64,000 nt of DNA, taken from assembly GCA_963969595.1 (NCBI GenBank), contig OZ018415.1:18042001-18106000 (forward strand), in the 5' to 3' direction. Source of the stretch: Neckera pumila (lineage: Eukaryota; Streptophyta; Bryopsida; Hypnales; Neckeraceae). Shown here one piece after another: positions 57,214-64,000 of the stretch (positions are counted from its first letter, which is position 1; each line of letters starts with the position of its first letter). A model generated the notes under the pieces. It was not told where the DNA came from and did not search any database. It saw nothing but the letters and a program-made list of their open reading frames with translations. The translations under genes were made by a program, and so were the position numbers.

Positions 57214-58408
57214 AAATACGTCATATTATATATATATATATATTTATTGTCTTTCATTGTTATATTCAATTATGATCAATCAATGGATGATCTATGATCA
57301 TTTTTTATTTTAGTTAACTTTTTCAAATCATTATCATTTTATCATTTTATAATTGATTTCATCATTTTTCATCTTTTAAAATTGATTTTATTATAGATAA
57401 TTTCTTATATTTTTTTTTAATTTTATAATAATAATTATTTTTTATAAATATTCTTAATAATGGTTAAAACTAAAAAATTATATTTACTAGTAATTATTGT
57501 ATTTCTTATGATAAGTACTCTAAAACAATCTTATACATATGACCATTTCCATGCGGAATTGTCTTTTTGGTACATATAGACCTACACGCATATATAACTT
57601 TTTGGTTTAATTCTAAATAAAATTCAAAGAATAGAAAAAGTGTGTGTGTGTGTGTAGAGCACTGAAAACGATGTATTCTCACAGATTTAAATTTAAATAA
57701 TTCTCCAAAATTTACATGCAAATATAGATACATGCAAATATAGATACATGCAAATATTGATAAATGAAAAATTTAAAACACAATATAGATATATTGATTT
57801 TCTATTTTTCTATATTGTAACAAATTGTTTATAATAGGGCAAGTTTCCCAGCCCTTAAATGTCACAACTTTTTGGAAATGCATTCGAAATAGTCAATTCA
57901 AGACTAATGCAAAAACATTGAACATGCCAAAATATTATTGATGGGTGGCTTTATATTTATTTACTTGACAAATAACATTGATTTGCGTCCAAATTTGTTT
58001 AGGGAGTTTTTTGAATGGAAGTTTTTTGAATGGTTTTGTAAATTGTTGAATTGAGATATTTCTAATTTTTCTATGGAAAGTGTATTAAATCTATGGATTT
58101 AAAAAGTGATGTTTTTCTATTGTATTTTGGCAATTCCTAGTTCATTATTCTTGATCAAACTTTTAGCCATAAAATGATCTCTTTTAATTTGAATCCAACT
58201 AATGAAATGATGTCTAGTTTATTTACCAATTTGAAAATTTGAAATTCCGTTTTTAATTGCAAATCTATTGATTTTCTAATTTTAAAATGAGCCCAATAAC
58301 TTAATTTGCATCATGTTGCTCTACACTAAAATATTAACCTATAGAGAAATCTCAATTTTATTGAGTATATTTTGTGTTTGATATGATATTTTCAACTTTC
58401 ATCCAAAA
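57214..58408. repeat. AT-rich DNA with simple repeats
   Basis: (TA)n at about 57226-57242, (GT)n at about 57639-57654, and three copies of a 17-bp ATACATGCAAATATAG-type unit at about 57712-57757. No gene. Confidence 0.6.
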
Positions 58409-58412
58409 ATGT

Positions 58413-58762
58413 CACTAGAAGAAAATTATGTCGATTTCAATAAAATCAACTCGACGTATTTGTTGTGTCCAACACAAAATCTGCGTTTTTCAACTTTATG
58501 AGAAATTTTGTTAAAATGGCAGTATTCTACGTGCCATTTTGACCATCTAGGACGGGTATAGATTTCAGAATAGCCGATCTAAACCATCTAGGACATGTAT
58601 AGATTTCAAAACGACCATTCGGAACTGTAAAAGTGCCAAAGTTCCGAATTGGTGCCATTTTAATGAAGTTTGCCATTTTCTTTCACCGCAGATTTTGTGT
58701 TGGACACAACAAAGTACACATCAAGTTGGTTTTGTTGAAATCAGCATAGTTTTCTTCTAGTG
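58413..58762. mobile_element. CACTA MITE with long inverted ends (350 bp)
   Basis: TGT (58410-58412), CACTAGAAGAAAATTATG ... CATAGTTTTCTTCTAGTG, TGT (58763-58765). Terminal repeats extend about 75 bp on each side, to CAAAATCTGCG/CGCAGATTTTG. CACTA ends plus a 3-bp duplication are diagnostic. The centre is occupied by MITE M copy 1. Confidence 0.85.
58498..58674. mobile_element. MITE M, copy 1, nested in CACTA MITE
   Basis: Bounded by GTTAAAATGGCAG and GCCATTTTAATGAAGTTTGCC, inverted ends. Interior motifs ACCATCTAGGAC-GGTATAGATTTCA (twice) recur in the copy at 60184-60372. Confidence 0.6.
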
Positions 58763-58765
58763 TGT

Positions 58766-59345
58766 GATAATTCCAAAATTTCCAAAAGAAATTAGAAATA
58801 TTATGTCGTATAGAAGGCAATTGATTACATCACTTAAAAATAAATACAAAAATTCAATTATATATAGTTATAAAATGGAAGAATGCAAAGTAAAGGGCTC
58901 TGCAAGTTTGAAAGAGTAATCATTATACGGTATACTTTCAAGGTTAAATTGCGAAGCTTTTGTGAAATGTCTTTTTTTGAAGGACAATAAAAGTGTGAAT
59001 ATGACCTCCATTGTTAAAGTCTTTTTTTGACCTTATCCTATAAAATCAAACAAAATACAAAATTATAAATACAATGGGTGCATCAATGCATTAGTTTAGA
59101 GGTATACATTAAATTGATTGTGCTCTATAAAGTGATTTGACCAATCACATGGCATTTAGAGTGTGGTTTTGAAATTTTTTTAAGTGGATGAACTTTTTTA
59201 TTTTAGTTACAAATTTCAGCCAAAAATAGATTGCATTTAAAAATTAGAAAGCACAAAAAAGGTCTAATTTAACATTCATGAATCTTGTAACTCATCTTCC
59301 TTCTAACTATTGTAGATTGACCACTTACAAATCACAAAGCAAGCA
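58766..59345. other. AT-rich DNA, no gene seen
   Basis: No coding signal or element ends found. Confidence 0.5.
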
Positions 59346-59353
59346 CATATTAA

Positions 59354-60437
59354 CCCCTAAAGGTTTGAGACTTTGTTTTCACCAAAAACACTCCAAAACC
59401 GTCATTTCTAGTACAAGTAGCAAATTTTAGAAATAATCAACATTTTTAGACACATTTAATTATAAGATCTTGTAGTAAGATGGTTTGAGAAGATGTAGAA
59501 AATTTCAGAATTTTCCAGCGTGTAGATTGCAAGATATTAATGTTTGAATTGACAAAAATCTGCCAAAAATCGAGTAGCTACACTTCAGAAGGTCACATTT
59601 GTATATCCAAAATGGTGGTTACTCTTTGGATTCATTCTTCAAAGCAAGTTAACTACATGTTTGAAAATTTTCACTTCATTTGGAATTGTACAACATTTAG
59701 GACAAAAATAAGAAATAGAAAGAGGTAGAAAATGATTCAAAACACTAAATTGTTAAGAATTTAATTACAAAATTGAAAATGCCAATCCAATGGTTTTAAT
59801 GTTGTAATAATCAATCTACATCCCATAATTTATTTATTTTAATATTAAAAATTGAGTTAAATAAAGGATTCTAAAATTTATTTTAGAGTAGGGAATCATA
59901 ACTGCCCGCAAACTAGAATACCTCATAACTTTCATCTCATAAATCAAAATGGAATGATTCAAAGTTTTCTACATATATACAAATCTAGAAAACCAGTTTC
60001 CGTTTTTTATTTTTTTTTAAAGTGATTTTTTTGAACTGCTCGCCGACCATTAAAAATGACATATCATTCAATAACTTTTTAACTATGTGGTCAAAAGTTC
60101 TGAAAACTGTTAGGCCTTAAAGCTACTCCTTGAGCACATATTGTGTAAAAATTTCAAAGAAAAAGATTAAATTTTCCATTTATGGTCAATTTCATTAAAA
60201 TAGCGTCATTCCAGAACTTTGGTGCTTTTATAGTTTAGAACGTCCGTTCGGAAATCTATGCATATCCTAGATGTTTTAGAAGGCCCATTCTAAAGTCTAT
60301 ACCTATCCTAGATGGTCAAAGTGTCACACCGTCAAAACGGTGCAATAATACTGCCATTTTAATGAAATTGCCCATAGTTTTAGTGAGCTGCCCAAAACTG
60401 CTATGTTGCCAAAAAATGTCGTTTGGTCCTTTAAGAG
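59354..60437 (-). mobile_element. TTAA element, A-like (1084 bp), with nested MITE
   Basis: TTAA (59350-59353), CCCCTAAAGGTTTGAG ... TTTGGTCCTTTAAGAG, TTAA (60438-60441). It follows the A-type interior in reverse but is more diverged. It is longer because MITE M copy 2 sits at 60184-60372. Confidence 0.75.
60184..60372. mobile_element. MITE M, copy 2 (189 bp)
   Basis: GGTCAATTTCATTAAAATAG ... CCATTTTAATGAAATTGCCC are inverted ends of about 20 bp. The interior is the reverse complement of copy 1 (CTATACCTATCCTAGATGGTC). It lies within a TTAA element and also near a CACTA host. Confidence 0.7.
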
Positions 60438-60441
60438 TTAA

Positions 60442-61308
60442 AGTTGGTAGAATTTGCACTTGACAATCTTAACAAGCAATTTGGCGCTTCCTAATTGCTT
60501 ATTAATCCACATATTGCTCCCTCCTTCACCTTTCATCAAATTAGAGATTGATGCATGCTCCACTTCAACAAGTACTCTATTCAATTCCACAATTTGGGTC
60601 ATTGCACATTCAATGTGCTCTTTGTTGACTCTAGATCAAAAGGGAAAAAGCTTTGCATTGCCAGATGCCATTGTGAGGATGTTTGAGTAGTACTTTTCTC
60701 AAAATTAACTGAGCCATGCTAAAGAATTTAAAAAATGAAAACAATCATTGTTCCTTGTTCTAGATTCTAGGTTTCTATTACATGTTTCTTTACCTACACA
60801 GACAAATTGGACAAAGCCACATAACATTTAGTAACATGTGTTGATGCTGCCTTGGTTCTATAGTGATGGTGTGCCTCAACACACTCCACCTGTCTAATTC
60901 ATCAAGAGCTACTGATGAAACATTGTTGAGGTGTGGAATATACCACACCATCATTGTAGAACTACTGAATGTTATGCACATAACTTTCAGTAGCAGTCAC
61001 TGTGATTGCCCTTCCCAAACGGAATGATGTAGAATATACCACATCATTTCATCCAAGGGATGAAATGGTGTGGTATATTCTACACCAAATCAGTAACTAT
61101 AAAGACACTTGGCGAAATCTGTCAGAACTCAGCAAGGTGCTTGAGTCAGTTACAAGGTCTCAGCTGCACATTGAGGTTGGAGAAAATTAAGTACTTTGAA
61201 ATAAACACGGAAATAAAACTATAAATAAAATAGCAAACTTATTCAAAATGGCAATCAATTTATAGAGACCAATTATCTCAATGCTTGAATTACATCACTA
61301 TCTTTGAT
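60442..61308. other. Intergenic DNA with small hairpins, no gene seen
   Basis: Several short plus and minus frames, none with family features. Holds the stem-loop at 61026-61086 and a related GGTGTGGAATATACCACACC motif near 60930. Confidence 0.45.
61026..61086. repeat. 29-bp stem-loop with 3-nt loop
   Basis: GATGTAGAATATACCACATC... (61026-61054) pairs with 61058-61086 around AAG. Only two positions deviate from perfect complementarity, both allowed as G-U in RNA. Confidence 0.75.
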
Positions 61309-61324
61309 GTGATTGTCATTCACG

Positions 61325-61957
61325 TTTTGGGTTTTCAAGTGAAAAGACAACTCTATATACACACATGGGGTGGAAGGAGGTAGAACAACCCATCTGGGAT
61401 AAATAAATTCGAATTTGTAGTTTCTCAAGCACTCATGGTTAAGTCAAAAAACAAAAATTGTGTTAAAAGCAGAATTTTAGGCCTCATTTATGCACAGTAA
61501 AATAACTTTTTTCAATAAACTTTGGACTGAAAAAAGTTCATGAATAAAGATAAGTTTCACCTTCAAAAATCCGTTTGGCATTTTGAATCTCCAATCAAAA
61601 GTTATGGACAAATTTGAGAGAGGATACTTAAAAATGTTAAAGAAAATGTCCATTCCAACCCCTCTCTCAAATTTGTCCATAACTTTTGATTGGAGATTCA
61701 AAATGCCAAACGGATTTGCGGAGGTGAAACTTATCTTTATTCATGAATTTTTCCAGTTCAAAATTTTTGAAAAAAGTTATTTTACTATGCATAAATGAGG
61801 CCTAAAATCTTGCTTTTAACACAATTTTTGTTTTTTGACTTAACCATGAGTGCTTGAGAAACTACAAATTCGAATTTATTTATCCCAGATGGGTTGTTCT
61901 ACCTCCTTCCACCCCATGTGTGTATATAGAGTTGTCTTTTCATTTGAAAACCCAAAA
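61325..61957. repeat. Long inverted repeat, 300-bp arms, 37-nt spacer
   Basis: Arms 61325-61623 and 61661-61957 are complementary with a few mismatches and a 2-bp length difference. They meet at GAGAGAGG and CCTCTCTC. Weaker pairing seems to continue outward (TTGTCAT/ATGACAA). A transcript would form a 0.3-kb double-stranded stem. It may be a foldback element or a young hairpin-RNA locus. No target duplication was recognised. Confidence 0.85.
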
Positions 61958-61975
61958 TATATTATTGATGACAAA

Positions 61976-63279
61976 TGGTTGTAATGCATTATTCATTGGA
62001 TTCTTTGCCAACAACTTTTTCTACAAATATTTGTTGATTTGTATATCTAATCCTAAAATTAACAAAGAAAATGAAACAAAAAATTGAACTGCCACTATCT
62101 TGGTACCTAAGCTTACATTAATTATTTGAGGATGAATTTTGTAGATGTGGATTCCAGGGAGGAAAAGGCAACCTCTTTGAAGGCTACTAAATAGGGGTAG
62201 ACACACCTTCTCGCTTCCACAAAGGTTGAGAAGATGTGGAGAGGAAAGTGGAGCCAATGAGAGCCTGTTCTCCATGAAGAAGGTGTACACCCCTTCTTGC
62301 TTCATGTGGAAAAAGAGACCAAAGAACTTACTTGTTGTATCACTTTTCACTAAAAAAACCATTGCTTAAATTTCTTCACGTCTGTTCTTGTCCTACGGAG
62401 GAAGAGAACGACTCTTCTCAACCTTCATTGAAAGGAGCCGGTGCAAGCCGCGGCAAGCCAACTACGCCACGCCACGCCCCTCTTCTCAACCTTCACGGAA
62501 GGGGATGAAGGAGCCATGACTACCTCTAATGTTACGATTGTACAACTGTAGAGTAGTTGCTTGCTTTATTTACATCCAATCCACTTCAAATTTTTGCCTT
62601 TCTAAAAATGGCATATTGTAACACATCTGAGTTTTATCCAAGACCACGTTAGCATTTAGGGGACCAATGATGAGCTCTTTCCTGCGACTGACAGACATGC
62701 AGACTTGGTCTTGTGCCCTGACATTTCACTAAAAGTGTTTGTCCTTTTCCAGCTTTCGGCATGACCTCAGTTATGCATGCATGTTAAAATTTAAGCGCAG
62801 TTCAAATTCAAGCCTAGATTTAAAGATACGGTGCCCATTGCCCAACTGCAACAAACAGCACTTGCCTCATTATGCTGACAAACTTGGACAAGATCGACAG
62901 CAACAGCAGCATCCAGAGGCATAAATTAATGCTGAGGCAACAGTCTCAAGTACCAGCAGGCAGCAGCCACCAAATTCAACACTGACATGGAGAGGGTCGT
63001 TCATATATAATGGACAAGAGTGGCGTTGTTTGTGGGTTAGATGTCCTATAATTGCAAACGTGAAACGGTGAAAACTTGCTCAATGTTTCTTGTCTCCATT
63101 TCACACGCAACACGGAACTTCAGCTGCAGGCTCCACATTATTTACAATATTATGAAACTGACTCCCATCATAAACTTCATTAAATTTGGTAAATTTGGAT
63201 GCAGACGATGTAGACTCCAGTTCTATCTGACACCAACACCAGCACCGACTTATTACATCAAACAAACTCATCTCTAAAG
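61976..63279. other. Mixed-composition DNA, no gene resolved
   Basis: GC content rises from about 62380. A frame at 62739-62924 on plus (61 codons, ends QQQQHPEA) is open but unassigned. The stretch may be downstream sequence of the gene at the right edge. Confidence 0.35.
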
Positions 63280-63760
63280 TCTGAACGCACTGATTTCACA
63301 ATTTCCAGAGCAGGAGTGATTTCCATAGCATTTACAAGATCCGATCTGCTGATATCACCCTAGCAAACCAAGTAATAACATGTCCAGAAAAAATATGTAT
63401 TTATATTTATACCCCAACAAGGGCCCTTCGAGGCGTATCTCATCAACCCACCGCTTTCTTCGTAAGAAAACAGGGCAGCGCCAAAAGAGGTCTGTAGAAA
63501 GCCTTCAATAAGGAAGAGAAAAGTGCTATACAACCGCTACAGTTTGTAAGTATGGGTGAGGTCCCTCAGGCCATCGAAGCATATACGTAAAAAAAGAAGC
63601 TAATAAACTGTATCGTTCAGTTTGATGCCGCCACTGATCTACCAGGTCGGTGGTATGACACGACACATGGCAGTCCGGGCGAAATTAAAAAGGGCTTTTT
63701 AAAAAAACACAAAGAAAAGTAGAGCGTTTTTTCCTCTAATTTCTTTGAGGATGCCAAAAT
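63280..63760 (-). other. Probable 3' untranslated region or intron
   Basis: Lies downstream of the partial minus-strand exon. It is intermediate in composition and ends in an AT-rich stretch (TATAAATATAAATACATA on minus) that would suit polyadenylation. Assignment is inference from position. Confidence 0.3.
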
Positions 63761-63985
63761 TCAATTAGATATAAGTTCTTTTTTATCCTTTCTTACCTGA
63801 CTGTACCCTTCCTTTCCCCCAAATAACACTTCGATGTCATCCGTATAATACAGTTCCATATTGACTGCTTGCTTGCTTGCGTCGTAATTGATCATGTCCA
63901 CAAAGCCTCGCCCTTCTCCAAAGATTTCATGGCTGGTTTGTAAAGCTGAAGCTCTGGTGACCGAGGCTGCATCGGAGTCGAAAGC
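63761..63985 (-). CDS. 3' part of an unidentified gene, continues off window
   Basis: On the minus strand a frame is open from 63985 (after a TGA at 63988-63986, so an intron or exon boundary must lie there) to a TGA at 63763-63761. It reads with well-mixed composition, including HEIFGEGRGFVDMINYDASK and ELYYTDDIEVLFGGKEGYSQ. Right after that, at 63797/63796, stands a consensus splice donor CAG-GTAAGA. So the exon either ends at 63797, or translation continues through VRKDKKELISN to the stop. I do not recognise the family, and the upstream exons are outside the window. Confidence 0.45.
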   Translation of the reverse strand, partial: AFDSDAASVTRASALQTSHEIFGEGRGFVDMINYDASKQAVNMELYYTDDIEVLFGGKEGYSQVRKDKKELISN

Positions 63986-64000
63986 TCAGACGGTGGAGTG

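Noticed and set aside
60454..60690. 78-codon plus-strand frame
   Set aside because: No family features. Length is near what is expected by chance in this composition.
1..64000. CRISPR-like arrays
   Set aside because: Tandem repeats here have no unique spacers of constant size, and the DNA is clearly plant nuclear.

Overview
The window looks like nuclear DNA of a land plant with a large, AT-rich, repeat-dominated genome. Two genes support this: a plant-type NADPH-cytochrome P450 reductase (CPR) and a plant-type inositol phosphorylceramide synthase (IPCS). The mobile elements are also typical plant families: CACTA, Stowaway-like, Emigrant-like, PIF/Harbinger-like, a tRNA-derived SINE and an RNase H-bearing LINE. 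Both genes are uninterrupted open frames, although seed-plant members of these families are usually intron-rich. This may point to a non-seed plant lineage or to retrogenes, but I cannot name the species. Genes are GC-rich islands in very AT-rich DNA.

Layout. 1-6.4 kb: TTAA-bounded elements, minisatellites, a purine-rich tract and CACTA-like MITEs. 6.4-9.6 kb: a 3.2-kb Tc1/mariner-like foldback element made of two essentially identical 1.5-kb inverted arms around a 178-bp spacer. 9.6-16 kb: flanking repeat, then the CPR gene (minus strand, 12904-14943) with its upstream and downstream regions. 16-35 kb: a mosaic of TTAA elements, MITEs, a SINE with 16-bp target duplications, a short retroposon with 12-bp target duplications, and a GC-rich island near 26.2-26.9 kb. 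35.9-43.6 kb: one decayed LINE on the minus strand (endonuclease, reverse transcriptase, RNase H remnants) interrupted by later insertions. 43.8-44.4 kb: a decayed coding region of unknown family. 47.4-48.4 kb: the IPCS gene (minus strand). 48.9-62 kb: more TTAA elements, a 170-bp tandem array, nested MITEs and a 0.6-kb hairpin-forming inverted repeat. The right edge (about 63.4-64.0 kb) seems to hold the 3' part of another minus-strand gene running off the window.

The dominant signal is a set of about eighteen complete or partial elements with ends of the form TTAA-CCCCTAAAG...CTTTAGGGG-TTAA. Together they cover about a fifth of the window (sum of the coordinates given). TTAA target duplication with a CCC-starting terminus is the piggyBac hallmark (Sola3 also uses TTAA). 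A related repeat in this window preserves the unoccupied TTAA at 9935-9938, matching the left junction of the copy at 23974. No transposase for this family lies in the window.

The two intact genes act in different pathways: CPR passes electrons to ER cytochromes P450, and IPCS makes glycosylinositol-phosphoceramide precursors in the Golgi. They are 33 kb apart and nothing suggests they work together. No CRISPR array, rRNA gene or intact tRNA gene was seen.
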